Shown here: positions 1-9,894 of the stretch, piece by piece
Numbering within the stretch: position 1 is the stretch's first letter
Layout of the letters: every line of letters begins with the position of its first letter
Source: Psychromonas sp. Urea-02u-13
GTDB lineage: Bacteria > Pseudomonadota > Gammaproteobacteria > Enterobacterales > Psychromonadaceae
Direction of reading: 5' to 3'
DNA: 64,000 nucleotides
Assembly (NCBI RefSeq): GCF_002835995.1
Contig: NZ_PJBZ01000041.1
Coordinates: 1 to 64,000, forward strand
Notes under the pieces: generated by a model
The model's database searches: none
What the model saw: only the letters and a program-made list of their open reading frames with translations
What the model was told of the DNA's origin: nothing
Program-made: the position numbers and the translations under genes

Positions 1-60
1 TCAGGTATTGCTAAAACAAACTTTAAATCAAAGGGAATACAACGGAAGTATTGAAACGTG

Positions 61-300
61 CATTGTGTAATGACAGACGCTTTGGATTGTGATTTTTGAA
101 TTAGTGCTGAGAAATTAAGAGTAGAAAATACAAACATCAAAACCAGTGAAGTGCGAGTCAAAAAGGTTCGGGTGTCCAATCTTTTCTTTAAGGCGGTGAA
201 AGATGCGAAAGCAACTGGACTTAGCCAAAGTAAAGCTTCTAAAGCAACTGGTTTATCAGTAGCAACGGTTAAACGTTATTGGAATAAAGAAATCGCATAG
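61..300 (+). pseudogene. 3' remnant of a recombinase/HTH gene
   Basis: The reading frame ending at the TAG at 298-300 encodes a C-terminal helix-turn-helix, with residues such as GLSQSKASKATGLSVATVKR, of the kind found at the end of serine resolvases and small DNA-binding proteins. Upstream the frame runs through a copy of the repeat end 'GTCAAAAAGG..CGGGTGTCC' (about 151-177) and meets a stop at about 109. No catalytic domain is in frame, so it reads as a tail fused to a mobile repeat. The family assignment rests on the HTH alone. Confidence 0.4.
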
Positions 301-386
301 ACAAAAAATAACTCGTAACAATTGCTCAAAGTAATTTAGGAATCTACAAAACCATGAGCAGGTTAGTTGAGCACTTTACTTGAAAA

Positions 387-420
387 ATAAAAGGTTTAGG
401 TGCCCCAAAACCTTTTTGTT
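387..420. terminator. Bidirectional rho-independent terminator
   Basis: AAAAGGTTT (389-397) pairs with AAACCTTTT (408-416) and is followed by a T run on the + strand and an A-rich run that gives U's on the minus strand. It lies just past the stop of the leftward membrane-protein gene and would end the reverse-transcriptase operon. Confidence 0.65.
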
Positions 421-453
421 ATTTAATCCTAAAATTACTTACTTGGTGATTAC

Positions 454-1353
454 TTATATTGTTAATAATTTTCTATGCTTTTTAAGCATTAGTTCATTAT
501 CAGTAAACTTATTTTTATTCAGAGAGTTATATACCATTTCTAATTTTTGTTTTTCTATCTGGATTAAAATTGTCCACTCAGAATCTTCAGAAGATAATTC
601 CATTATGCAACCTAACAAGTAATATGCATTTTTTAGAAAGACAAAATACTCAGAACTGTTACTAACTGTTTCTTCAGAGGCTTTATCTTGTTTGTAGTAT
701 TTTGGATGTTTTAGTAAAAGCGTTAAATATTCTTGGTAAAGACTTTCTACTTCACCTAGTCCATTATTATCAGCTTTTTTTTTATTATTTTTGTAATATT
801 TTGACGCTGATGACGAATCAATAATCTTAAGTAGTTCCTGGCTCCAGCCTTGTTGCTTATAGCTACTGTAACTTCCAATTTGCCACATATGAATTCGTAT
901 TTGCCTACTAATTGCTTTTGACCAATCTTTATCTCCATCATTTATCATAATTACTTCTTCGAAATAAAAAAGCATATTAGAAATAAACCAACGATAGTGG
1001 CTATGCATTGCAGAGTCTGACTTTATTAACTCAGGATCTGGATGTGCAAAATGAGGATATTCAAGAGTTAGTTTTAAATATTGACTGTATGCAGTATGAG
1101 AAAAAGACCTGACATTATCCTTTTTAACTTCTCTTAGTTGATTGTTTGCAACATTTAACTGTTCCTTTGCCGATCTCAATTGTGATAAACCAAAAACCAC
1201 TATGAATACAGTTAAAATAGCTATATTTATAGTTGCTAACCCAGAAAGGTCTGCCCAAACTTTGTCTCCTCCTGCTATTTTGTAACAAAAGTAACCGTTA
1301 ATAACGAGCCATACGAAGCTAACAATATATTTAAGCATTTTTGTCAATCTCAT
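454..1353 (-). CDS. Two-helix membrane protein, partner of the RT-nitrilase protein
   Basis: The 299-residue product has two hydrophobic segments (about residues 6-25 and 36-58), then a charged, coiled-coil-like stretch (59-80) and a soluble domain of about 220 residues rich in aromatic and acidic residues. The ATG lies inside the last codons of the upstream gene (overlap 1331-1353, different frame), so the two are almost certainly translated together. The soluble part resembles membrane-anchored DUF4760/DUF6082-type proteins only in general layout, and I do not recognise a family with confidence. Some RT-nitrilase defence systems have a membrane-protein companion, which fits its place here. 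A role as membrane effector or anchor is inference. Confidence 0.8.
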   Translation of the reverse strand: MRLTKMLKYIVSFVWLVINGYFCYKIAGGDKVWADLSGLATINIAILTVFIVVFGLSQLRSAKEQLNVANNQLREVKKDNVRSFSHTAYSQYLKLTLEYPHFAHPDPELIKSDSAMHSHYRWFISNMLFYFEEVIMINDGDKDWSKAISRQIRIHMWQIGSYSSYKQQGWSQELLKIIDSSSASKYYKNNKKKADNNGLGEVESLYQEYLTLLLKHPKYYKQDKASEETVSNSSEYFVFLKNAYYLLGCIMELSSEDSEWTILIQIEKQKLEMVYNSLNKNKFTDNELMLKKHRKLLTI

Positions 1354-4300
1354 TGTCCAGCTCCCACATTTCTTTAGTCGGTATTTGTACGGAAATCCAG
1401 TCTGTTAAAGTAGGTATTCCAACTTGGGGGTTCTTTTCCCAATTTTCCTTCCAATGCCTAATTCTGTCCTTGCAACTTTCGGTAATATGCTTGTGTTGTT
1501 CAATCATATGGATGAATTTTTTTATAGCCTCTTGAGTCTTTTTATTTTCAGGGTTTATGATTTCATTTGGCTTAAGTACAGCTTCTAATTTTTCGAAGGC
1601 TTCTAAAGTACCCTTGTAAGCCGTAGCTAACAAAATATTCTTACTGTATTTATCATCTTTGATGAGTTGAAAATCTTCTGTTCCCATTTTAGGGATTTCA
1701 ATAATAGGTACATGTGCTACTAATTTCATCGGTACTGGTAATGATTGCGGTCTAGGTTTACCTAAACTCATCATTAATGGATCGATATCGACTACAAGCA
1801 ATGCTTGCTCTTTATCTAATGTATCTTTTTTATTGCCGTAATATATACCTTTTGACCAACCACTATATGGTGTAATAAATGTTTGCTCATCTTTCTCAAG
1901 CCAGCTATCTAAACCTATGAAGCAACTACCTCCAGTAGAATGTCGGCCATAAACTGAATTACAAAATATAGTACTACAACCATTTGCTAACATAGCACTT
2001 TGACCAAAAATCCAATAATCTGCTTTACGTGAAGTCATAGCAGGAATAGCAATAATACTTCTTCTATAAGGCTGAAAGCCACGTCCAGTATCTTTATTAA
2101 TACCAGATAAATTACCAGAAAGAGTTTCAATATCTTTCTGAACTTCAGCAAATGATTCTTGTGGATTATTTGAATTTAGAACACCAAACTTATTACATAA
2201 GTTCTTGAACTCAGAGGCAAGGTTCATATAGTTTATAGGATTAGTAAGTAAAAAAAGTTCTGCACAAATTAATTCTTGAAGATAATGTAGAGGTCTAACA
2301 TGAGGTATTTTAAATAATTCTTCTATATCGTCGATACTAAAAGATGGTTTGATACCACTAATTAACTCTCTTATTTTATTTATTTCAGTTGAGAAAATTG
2401 TTTCTTTTTTTAACTGATCTAATTCATTTTCTAATTTAGACTCTAAACTTTCTATGGACCTTAATGCTTCTTTTTCAAAATTATTTATCGTGAACAATGG
2501 ATTAATTGGGTACTGGTGTGGATATATTAATTCGTCAGCGGCGGCTGATGCATATTTTTTGGCTCTATTTAAACAGATAACGCCTTCATTGTATGGGATT
2601 AAAAGACTCATTATCGCCTGATACGGTTTAACCGATTCCGCATAATTTGAATTCGTAAGTTCTATTAATTTTTCATTTGAATAACCATTAGGTAAGCGAT
2701 AAGTCCCCGCTAAGATGGATATATCTTTCTTTATTAATTGCTTTTTTAACCACTCTATCGTATCAGGCTGAACTGAATATTCAGGTAAAATCAATAAATC
2801 CACACCTAGTTTTTCACAGCTACTAATAGCTTTAGTTAAAACTGCTTGTCGCCTCATCTCTTCGTATTTATAGTTATCAACATCTGCAATTTGTGTCTTT
2901 GATGTTGGTAAGTCATAACCCTGTCCGAACTGACCTTTCAGTTCTAACTGAAGTAATGCTATTCGTACATGAGATGGGGATTTATTTACCTTTCTAGAAC
3001 TCCATGCTTTAGTATTCATATTCTTTTGTATTTCTTCTAATTTCCTCCATATTTTTTCATCGAATGGTTTGTTCGAAAACTTTTTATTATTATTTTCAGA
3101 GTACTCCGAGGTAGTATCAATGACAACTTCCTCTGCAAAGCTATCACCAGCTTCTTCAGGTGCAGTGGAAACTTCCTCTGCAGAGCTATCACTAGCTTCT
3201 TCAGGTGCAGTGGAAACTTCCTCTGCAGAGCTAGCACCAGCTTCTTCAGGAACAATGACAACTTCCTCTGCAGAGCTATCACCAGCTTCTTCAGGAGCAA
3301 TGACAACTTCCTCTGCAGAGCTATCACCAGCTTCTTCAGGAGCAATGACAACTTTCTCAGCAGAGCTATCACCAGCTTCTTCAGGAGCAATGACAACTTC
3401 CTCTGCAGAGCTATCACCAGCTTCTTCAGGAGCAATGACAACTTCCTCTGCGGAGCTATCACCAGCTTCTTCAGGAGCAATGACAACTTCCTCTGCAGAG
3501 CTATCACCAGCTTCTTCAGGAGCAATGACAACTTTCTCGGCAGAGCTATCACTAACTTGTATTAAAATTTGTCCGTAAAGGTTGCCACAACTAGAAATAT
3601 ATATAGGTTTATTATCGTGGTGAGTTTCTGTCCATGAACTCACTAATTCATTTTCTATATTGTTGTAATATGGTTTATTGTCATTTGCTGTCGATGCCGC
3701 AATATCAACCTGCCACTTTCTTATAAACCAATCATTTTGAAAATTACATTTTGAAGCCTCATAGCTAAATCGTTTATTTTTGGCTACTGTAATAATATTC
3801 TGAGAAACATAATCGAATGCATCATTGGAGGAAATATAATCTAGGATATTTAGTTGAGATATAATAGTTTCAATATTAATCGTAGGAAGTGTGTGCTCTA
3901 TAGGCCAAACTTCATTCTCATCTGTTTCATATTTAAAAGAAAGCAAGTTAAGAAGCGCAGGCTCATCAAATAATTCTTTAAGGTACTCTGTTGGAGTGGA
4001 AACATTTTTGCCAGAAGAAATCAGTATATTCTTCTTAACTAAAGCTAAAATATACCAACCGAGGGGCGTGATTTCATTAAACGAATTTTGAGTAGCTTTA
4101 TCCTTAAGTAGGCTTAAGTAATACTCACCTAAATCTTTAACACTATTTTCTTCGGTTTTTTGTCTAAGTATTAACGTTTCGACTTCAATAGTTAGCTCTG
4201 CTTCAAGCGGTAACTCAGATAGTTGTTCTATGATATCTATATTTTTATATTCATTTAATGTTCCTGAATTTAACGCTTCAGACTCAAAAACGATAGCTTT

Positions 4301-7300
4301 TAACCATGCTTCTATCAGGTTAAATTGGCAACCTAGTAAAACAATCGATTTAATTCTTTTTACATTTTTATCTTCCAAATTTATACTTGTGCTTGAAAAG
4401 GTACTTAAAAACACTTGGTACAAAGATAGCCAAAAATGACAGCTACTCCGTAAAGTTTTACCACCTGCATTTATATCTTCGGTATTAACTTTATTTAAAT
4501 GAGAAAACCATTCTAACGGTATACGATTCAAGGTCGCCTTAATAGCATTCCCATACAGCTGAAATAAACCACCACCAATCGTAGAAGAAACTTTATTGTC
4601 TAAACGTAAACGCATTAATTGCGTCTCCATCTCAGAAATAAAAGCATATGAATATTCGTCTAATTTATTATTGCCCTCCGGAAATTTTTCTAATAAATTT
4701 AACGTTCTTTCTATTGTTAACGGTAACTGTTTTGTAAAATTCGAAAAAACAGGTTTTGAAAAATAAATAGAGCCATTTAGTTTATTAAGCGAATTTTTAA
4801 GCAATCTTGTTTGTGGTGTTTCAAATACATTATCAGCGTCTTCATTTACACTGGCATATTGATCTAATTCTCTTGTGAATCCCAAAATGTCAGTTAGAGC
4901 GGTACCTGCTTGCCAGTATTGACTATTATGATTTGGAATCTGTAATGGCCTTAATCCCATTCCACCATTACGGATAAAAGCTTGTGGGTATGAATGATTC
5001 ATATTCGATGGCGAGATAATACAAACTGGATTATCTACAAAGTCTCCAACTTTAGAGGGTAACACCTTCATCGCTAAGTTGGACCAAGTCGGAACTCTAG
5101 ACCCTCCTTCATTACATTGTAAAATTGATCTATAGGTATTTGCGGTCCATTTTAAAATATTCGTATCGATAATTTCTAGCATGTTGGGAGGTGACGATAG
5201 AATATTTTTAGCTGAATTCAATGATGAAGCATTGGCAGTCTGAATTAAAACCTGACCTTGATTTTCTGGTGACTTTTCCTTCCAATCAGTTCGAGTAGAG
5301 CTTAAATCTGAAGATACAAATATATCTGAATAACCTATTTCACCATCGGTACTTAACCGTATTAACCCTGAAATATCAGAACTTTGCTCTCTATCTACCG
5401 AACACCCATAAATTGTATTTTCATCAATTGTTGGCAACGGAGTTATTAATTTATAATCACAACTGCCAATGCTCGCATTAATTAACCCATTCCACCTTTT
5501 TGACAATACATCTATTAATTGAGAGTCAGATGTTAAATTACATATAAAATGTAATGCCCTGATTGCAAGATTATTATCTGGATCTTGCATGGCCTTCGTG
5601 TGTGAATCATCTAAAAAAAGATTAAAAAGTTTAATTGATTCTGAAAGATCATTTTCTACCAATGCTAATGCTTCTATCTCTCCTGATATTTGCTTTAATA
5701 CATCATGTTTTATCGAAATATCAGAAGGCAAAGTACTAAACTTTAAATATATCGACTGTAGCAATATGCACAATGATCTTAATATATATTCCCTTGGCAT
5801 TTCTAATTTTTGAATGTTTGTATTTTGCTCACAAATCAATTCTGTAATATGGGTTCTAATTAAACTTAACTTTAAATCATCATTATTTAACTGCGAATTC
5901 ATATCAGAGATTGAGCGTTCAATTTTTTCACTTGATGATGTAGTAAAATTATATTGCCTTGCATGCCATAATAAATTTGTCCGTTTTTGCCAATAAGTTC
6001 TTGTTAACTCGATTTTACTCGATCCCCAACCACCACTGTTTATTAATCCTTGGTCAGACAATATGCCTATAAGATTGTGATCCTTAATTAGATTAATAAT
6101 TTTTACTCTTACATCTAATTTAATTCTTAATTGATTTTCATCTAAATTGGCATCAGTCCAAGAATTTCGTTCTATAACCTGGTCTAAACCGTCTAAGGCA
6201 AGTAAAAGAGGATCTTCCCAAGGACATTCTATTGGGTTTAATTTTTGGTTTAAGTGAGATGTAACTTCATCCCACAAATTTTTATAATCAACAATTAACG
6301 TTGAAATTTCTATATTTGTACTTTTACTTTCTATAATTACCGCAAACCAAATCCATTTAGTTAATTTTTTGATATCAGAAAATCGTAATTGCTTTCCATG
6401 CGCTGCCAAATTTATTTTTAATTTTATCGTAGCAATATCATCGGTATACAGTTGCTTATTATTAAGTAAACCTAAGGCTTCGTACCTTTCAATTTTTTCT
6501 ATAAATTCAATGTCTTCAATTTCTACTAATTCTATATTGCCATCGGGACCAGATGAAGCTAATGCTTTTCCTTGTGTCAAATATAATTCAAACTCTTCAG
6601 CAGACATAGGCATTGGCTGTTCTTTTGCTATCAACTCTAGCTCTAAATTATTAACAGCATCTTCAACTACTACTCTAAGTTGTGCCAACAATGTAGTATC
6701 TTCAGCCAGTAAAACCATATCATCAACATAACGTGCGTACCAGACAGGGCAATAGCCAGCAGAATCGTTGTGCTTTTCTAAAAATTCCCGCGCGACATGA
6801 TCAACTTTGAAAAGGACTAAATTAGCTAGAAATGACGAAAGATCAGGCCCTTGTGGGATACCTTGAAAATAATCAGATTGTTGGACTTTACCCGTTTTAG
6901 GATCATATTTTTCGTAACCAAAACTCTGCTCTAATAACCAATTAATAATCTCAACTTTTTTATCCTCTGCTTTCACTTTAAATAAAGTCATAAAACTATC
7001 GTCTGTCACTTCATCAAAATTGGCAGGCAAACAGTCCCTTAATGCATTTTGCACAACATGTCGTTTCAATCTGTCGTAATAACGTTTTAAATCCAACCTC
7101 ACCATATTAACTTGAGGCATTTTGCTTGCCGCATTGTTTATAGATTTAGTAAACTCTTTCCAGCAGTCGAAATATGGTCTAAACATTCCTGACGTTTGCG
7201 GTACATCACGGCCTTCGACTATTTCCATATCAATTTGATACGCAAAACTTAGTGTTGTCTCATAAGGTATATTTCCGCCTTCTCCAGTGGTTATGGTTAT

Positions 7301-9127
7301 TTTACTTTTACTGTAATAGCGTGTTGCAGGTATATTTAAACTGAAATTATCTATATTGTCGTGTCGCTCAGTTAGCAACTCACTTAATATATATTGGTGA
7401 GACGTTAAATCCTCCAAACAATGCTGAGACATCTCTCGAAATTCCTCACCACCAATATCCCTTGAAACTCGAATTGTATTTAAAGGTTCAATTGGTTTTA
7501 AATCACCTTTAAATACATAAAATCGATCGATTAAAATCATTTCAAGGGCAGAGAAGCACATTTCAACACGTCGCCATTCGGCATCATTAGCAGGGAATGT
7601 TCCGGTACGTGCCATAGAAGATTTTGCAATTGAAAATGCTAATTGTAATCGTTGGCTTTGTTGATAAATAAAACTTTCATCAGAATATACATTTGGAGTG
7701 CTGTGAATATGACTAGCGCTCTGTAAAAATTTAAACCATTCACTTTGATCATATTCTTTTGCATAATTATCTAGAGAAAATTCGGCTTGTGTATGAGCAA
7801 ATAACTTATTCCACTCTTTTGAAGCTCTTATTTTCAAAGAGTATGGAAGGTCTTTGTAATAATCGTTATTTTGAACTTCTTCTGTAGAAATACTTAGTTG
7901 GTTGGCAAGAAATAACGCAGGTAAAGGGTATTCTATCTTATCTATTTTTTCTTCAGCTTCTTTGCAAGTTAAGACTCCCTTCAAATATAAATCAGGATCA
8001 ACTTTTTTACTATCTATTGAGTGAATAACCCTCATTTCGAAGTCACCCGGATTACTAATTTTGTAAAGTTTTTTGATGGCACTAGCTGTTGCTCTAACAC
8101 CTGCACTATCATTATCGAAAAATAGATTAACCTCTAGCAATTTACCGGTACGGCTCAGTTGTAACGCTAAATCATAAATAGATTTACATTGATTTTCTGA
8201 TAAGTTTGCACCAAGTATAGAAACGGCAGGTAAGCCCCATCTTTCAAGCCTAATAGCGTCAAATAACCCTTCACAGACATAGAGTTTTACTAGCTTCTCC
8301 TTGTCTTGGCGTATGTTTTTAAATGCAAATTCCGAACGATATAATAGGCTGGATTTGTTTAAATTTTTAGTAAATAGGTATTTTGGACCAAGATCTATAT
8401 CTGTAAGCCTACCAGCAAAGCCTTTAAGCACGCCTTCACTGGTTCGAATAGGAAACAATAAGCGGTTATTTCTAAAGTGATCATAATACAAATTATCTAA
8501 TAGCAAATTCTTTGTTTTATTTACTTCATTTATTATTTTAGAGCGTTTAATCAATCCTGCACTTTCGTATAAATCAAATACAGAAAGTTTATGGGTATCT
8601 ACAGGATATTCTAAAGAGTTAAGGTGAGTAACAAGTGAATGTTGCCCAGCAATACATAAGTCTGCTTTCTTAACAAAATCTAGGTCATATTCTCTTTCTG
8701 ATAAATATCGGTTAAATTGACTTTCATTTTGGGTACTCTTAAAGAATTCTAAAGCATATTCATAAGCATTCTTTGTGATTTTATCATATACCGTTATCGC
8801 CTTATTTTTACTTCTAGAACTACTTCGGGTAACTGTTACATTATACTCATTAGCAAGCCATTTATGTGCTTCGCTAAAGGTTATACCTTTATTTTCTTTG
8901 ACAAGAGCAAAGATATCTCCATGGGCTCCACATGAAAAACAATGGTATTTAGAAACTCCGTCCGGATTGTTGTCGTATAGCTCCATTGAAGGCTTTGTAT
9001 CTGGATGAAATTGACAAATAGCTTTGATGCTATTCCCACTTCCTTTAGTTTCAATGCCTAATTTTTCACATAAACTATCTAATGAGACTGTAGTTAAAAG
9101 GGTGTTGGTAGCGTCTTTAAAATTCAT
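1331..9127 (-). CDS. DnaG-like primase / reverse transcriptase / nitrilase fusion (putative DRT defence protein)
   Basis: A 2,598-residue multidomain protein. Residues 38-66 hold a CHC2 zinc finger as in DnaG (C38, H41, C63, C66). Residues about 215-255 match the DnaG core (FRNNRLLFPIR..GFAGR..PKYLFTKN), and 282-350 a Toprim domain (E286, D290, D338-N-D340). An RT follows: motif A LDLKRYYDRL with D679, the GIPQGPDLSSF motif at 756-766 and YVDD at 800-803. About 950 mostly helical residues lead to a 15-residue repeat tract (1861-2004), then a nitrilase domain with E2116, K2190 or K2191, and C2389 as probable catalytic triad; the K-C gap is about 160 residues longer than usual. RT plus nitrilase is the layout of UG1/DRT1-type antiphage reverse transcriptases, which are about half this size. 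The weak AAGAAG ribosome site supports the start. Defence function is inferred. Confidence 0.9.
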   Translation of the reverse strand: MNFKDATNTLLTTVSLDSLCEKLGIETKGSGNSIKAICQFHPDTKPSMELYDNNPDGVSKYHCFSCGAHGDIFALVKENKGITFSEAHKWLANEYNVTVTRSSSRSKNKAITVYDKITKNAYEYALEFFKSTQNESQFNRYLSEREYDLDFVKKADLCIAGQHSLVTHLNSLEYPVDTHKLSVFDLYESAGLIKRSKIINEVNKTKNLLLDNLYYDHFRNNRLLFPIRTSEGVLKGFAGRLTDIDLGPKYLFTKNLNKSSLLYRSEFAFKNIRQDKEKLVKLYVCEGLFDAIRLERWGLPAVSILGANLSENQCKSIYDLALQLSRTGKLLEVNLFFDNDSAGVRATASAIKKLYKISNPGDFEMRVIHSIDSKKVDPDLYLKGVLTCKEAEEKIDKIEYPLPALFLANQLSISTEEVQNNDYYKDLPYSLKIRASKEWNKLFAHTQAEFSLDNYAKEYDQSEWFKFLQSASHIHSTPNVYSDESFIYQQSQRLQLAFSIAKSSMARTGTFPANDAEWRRVEMCFSALEMILIDRFYVFKGDLKPIEPLNTIRVSRDIGGEEFREMSQHCLEDLTSHQYILSELLTERHDNIDNFSLNIPATRYYSKSKITITTGEGGNIPYETTLSFAYQIDMEIVEGRDVPQTSGMFRPYFDCWKEFTKSINNAASKMPQVNMVRLDLKRYYDRLKRHVVQNALRDCLPANFDEVTDDSFMTLFKVKAEDKKVEIINWLLEQSFGYEKYDPKTGKVQQSDYFQGIPQGPDLSSFLANLVLFKVDHVAREFLEKHNDSAGYCPVWYARYVDDMVLLAEDTTLLAQLRVVVEDAVNNLELELIAKEQPMPMSAEEFELYLTQGKALASSGPDGNIELVEIEDIEFIEKIERYEALGLLNNKQLYTDDIATIKLKINLAAHGKQLRFSDIKKLTKWIWFAVIIESKSTNIEISTLIVDYKNLWDEVTSHLNQKLNPIECPWEDPLLLALDGLDQVIERNSWTDANLDENQLRIKLDVRVKIINLIKDHNLIGILSDQGLINSGGWGSSKIELTRTYWQKRTNLLWHARQYNFTTSSSEKIERSISDMNSQLNNDDLKLSLIRTHITELICEQNTNIQKLEMPREYILRSLCILLQSIYLKFSTLPSDISIKHDVLKQISGEIEALALVENDLSESIKLFNLFLDDSHTKAMQDPDNNLAIRALHFICNLTSDSQLIDVLSKRWNGLINASIGSCDYKLITPLPTIDENTIYGCSVDREQSSDISGLIRLSTDGEIGYSDIFVSSDLSSTRTDWKEKSPENQGQVLIQTANASSLNSAKNILSSPPNMLEIIDTNILKWTANTYRSILQCNEGGSRVPTWSNLAMKVLPSKVGDFVDNPVCIISPSNMNHSYPQAFIRNGGMGLRPLQIPNHNSQYWQAGTALTDILGFTRELDQYASVNEDADNVFETPQTRLLKNSLNKLNGSIYFSKPVFSNFTKQLPLTIERTLNLLEKFPEGNNKLDEYSYAFISEMETQLMRLRLDNKVSSTIGGGLFQLYGNAIKATLNRIPLEWFSHLNKVNTEDINAGGKTLRSSCHFWLSLYQVFLSTFSSTSINLEDKNVKRIKSIVLLGCQFNLIEAWLKAIVFESEALNSGTLNEYKNIDIIEQLSELPLEAELTIEVETLILRQKTEENSVKDLGEYYLSLLKDKATQNSFNEITPLGWYILALVKKNILISSGKNVSTPTEYLKELFDEPALLNLLSFKYETDENEVWPIEHTLPTINIETIISQLNILDYISSNDAFDYVSQNIITVAKNKRFSYEASKCNFQNDWFIRKWQVDIAASTANDNKPYYNNIENELVSSWTETHHDNKPIYISSCGNLYGQILIQVSDSSAEKVVIAPEEAGDSSAEEVVIAPEEAGDSSAEEVVIAPEEAGDSSAEEVVIAPEEAGDSSAEKVVIAPEEAGDSSAEEVVIAPEEAGDSSAEEVVIVPEEAGASSAEEVSTAPEEASDSSAEEVSTAPEEAGDSFAEEVVIDTTSEYSENNNKKFSNKPFDEKIWRKLEEIQKNMNTKAWSSRKVNKSPSHVRIALLQLELKGQFGQGYDLPTSKTQIADVDNYKYEEMRRQAVLTKAISSCEKLGVDLLILPEYSVQPDTIEWLKKQLIKKDISILAGTYRLPNGYSNEKLIELTNSNYAESVKPYQAIMSLLIPYNEGVICLNRAKKYASAAADELIYPHQYPINPLFTINNFEKEALRSIESLESKLENELDQLKKETIFSTEINKIRELISGIKPSFSIDDIEELFKIPHVRPLHYLQELICAELFLLTNPINYMNLASEFKNLCNKFGVLNSNNPQESFAEVQKDIETLSGNLSGINKDTGRGFQPYRRSIIAIPAMTSRKADYWIFGQSAMLANGCSTIFCNSVYGRHSTGGSCFIGLDSWLEKDEQTFITPYSGWSKGIYYGNKKDTLDKEQALLVVDIDPLMMSLGKPRPQSLPVPMKLVAHVPIIEIPKMGTEDFQLIKDDKYSKNILLATAYKGTLEAFEKLEAVLKPNEIINPENKKTQEAIKKFIHMIEQHKHITESCKDRIRHWKENWEKNPQVGIPTLTDWISVQIPTKEMWELDNEIDKNA
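3116..3547 (-). repeat. 45-bp tandem repeat inside the RT-nitrilase gene
   Basis: Nine full copies and a partial tenth of a 45-bp unit encode SSAEEVVIAPEEAGD with small changes (E/K at position 5; VVIA, VVIV or VSTA in the middle). The copies near the 3' end of the gene differ most. All units are exactly 15 codons, so copy-number change keeps the frame. The tract is acidic and Ser/Pro/Ala-rich and looks like a flexible linker between the helical region and the nitrilase. Confidence 0.95.
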
Positions 9128-9330
9128 TTTTTATCTTCTTATTATGGTGAAGCTATACTGGGATATATATTTACTTTTATAGACAATATTGTTTATTTCA
9201 TTCGGAATGAATCCACCACAATTCCATCAACAGTGGAAGTCCCAAAACTCATACAGTATATTCTTTTAAATCATTATATTTAAAGGAAATATCATATAAA
9301 GGAATTATCATACTCTACTTAGAGCCTGCA
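9128..9330 (-). promoter_or_regulatory. Upstream region of the RT operon with an imperfect palindrome
   Basis: This stretch ahead of the giant gene holds an AT-rich segment (9160-9180, ATATATATTTAC) that could include a -10 element on the minus strand, and a palindrome-like TTCATTCGGAATGAA at 9197-9211 that could be an operator. No convincing -35 is seen. The promoter position is inferred from location and composition. Confidence 0.3.
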
Positions 9331-9447
9331 ATAAATGTTCTTCCGCACCTTCAGTAAATGGCATGCCACTTGAAGTAAATATCGACATTTACAATGTAAA
9401 AGTAAATTTGAATCGGAGTACCCTTTCGCAAATAAAGATGACTGGCG

Positions 9448-9633
9448 ATGTTGAAAGAAAACGAGTCAACAGTAAACCGTATTCTGATATTTTTTATGCT
9501 GATAGGCATATTACTCTTTATGCCACTTGCTCTACTGTTCGATTATAAGAATCACTTAAAATTGAAGCGAGAACTTAAGCAACAGGGTATTGAATATAAA
9601 ATAAGGTATTTAAATGGTGAGTTTTATTCATGA
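9448..9633 (+). CDS. Small single-pass membrane protein, hypothetical
   Basis: A 61-residue product with a strongly hydrophobic segment at about residues 11-31 (RILIFFMLIGILLFMPLALL) followed by a basic, charged tail with KLKRELKQQG. There is no strong ribosome site and no recognisable family. It reads away from the RT gene and stands alone between the RT operon and a repeat array. The clean transmembrane-plus-basic-tail design makes it a plausible small gene, but chance cannot be ruled out. Confidence 0.35.
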   Translation: MLKENESTVNRILIFFMLIGILLFMPLALLFDYKNHLKLKRELKQQGIEYKIRYLNGEFYS

Positions 9634-9765
9634 AAGAATAAACCAACTGAATAGAGATCTCATTTTTTAAATTACTTTGTTGTTCAACAAAATGCAAAAC
9701 CAATGGTTTTACACCTAATATAGCCTGAAATTAATGATTGTATCGGGCGGTGACTTTTTTTCAAA

Positions 9766-9837
9766 GTGGTACCAAAAGTGGTACCAAAAGTGGTACCAAA
9801 AGTGGTACCAAAAGTGGTACCAAAAGTGGTACCAGAA
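9766..9837. repeat. Six-copy 12-bp repeat GTGGTACCAAAA
   Basis: Copies begin at 9766, 9778, 9790, 9802, 9814 and 9826; five are perfect and the sixth ends GTGGTACCAGAA. Each contains the 6-bp palindrome GGTACC. The 12-bp period is the same as the TACAC arrays in front of the integrase start (12069) and at the right junction (23335). An arm-type protein-binding array left by an integrated element is the likeliest reading; the frame through it (repeated WYQK) is not considered a gene. Confidence 0.9.
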
Positions 9838-9894
9838 CAAAACAAGAATAAAAATACCTCTAACTATCAACGACTTAAGAATAATTCAGTCATT

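Noticed and set aside
3116-3547. CRISPR array
   Set aside because: The units are contiguous without unique spacers and translate as a protein repeat.
3037-3578. Long open frames on both strands across the repeat tract
   Set aside because: They arise because a 45-bp repeat stays open in several frames. Only the minus-strand frame of the giant gene continues into real domains.
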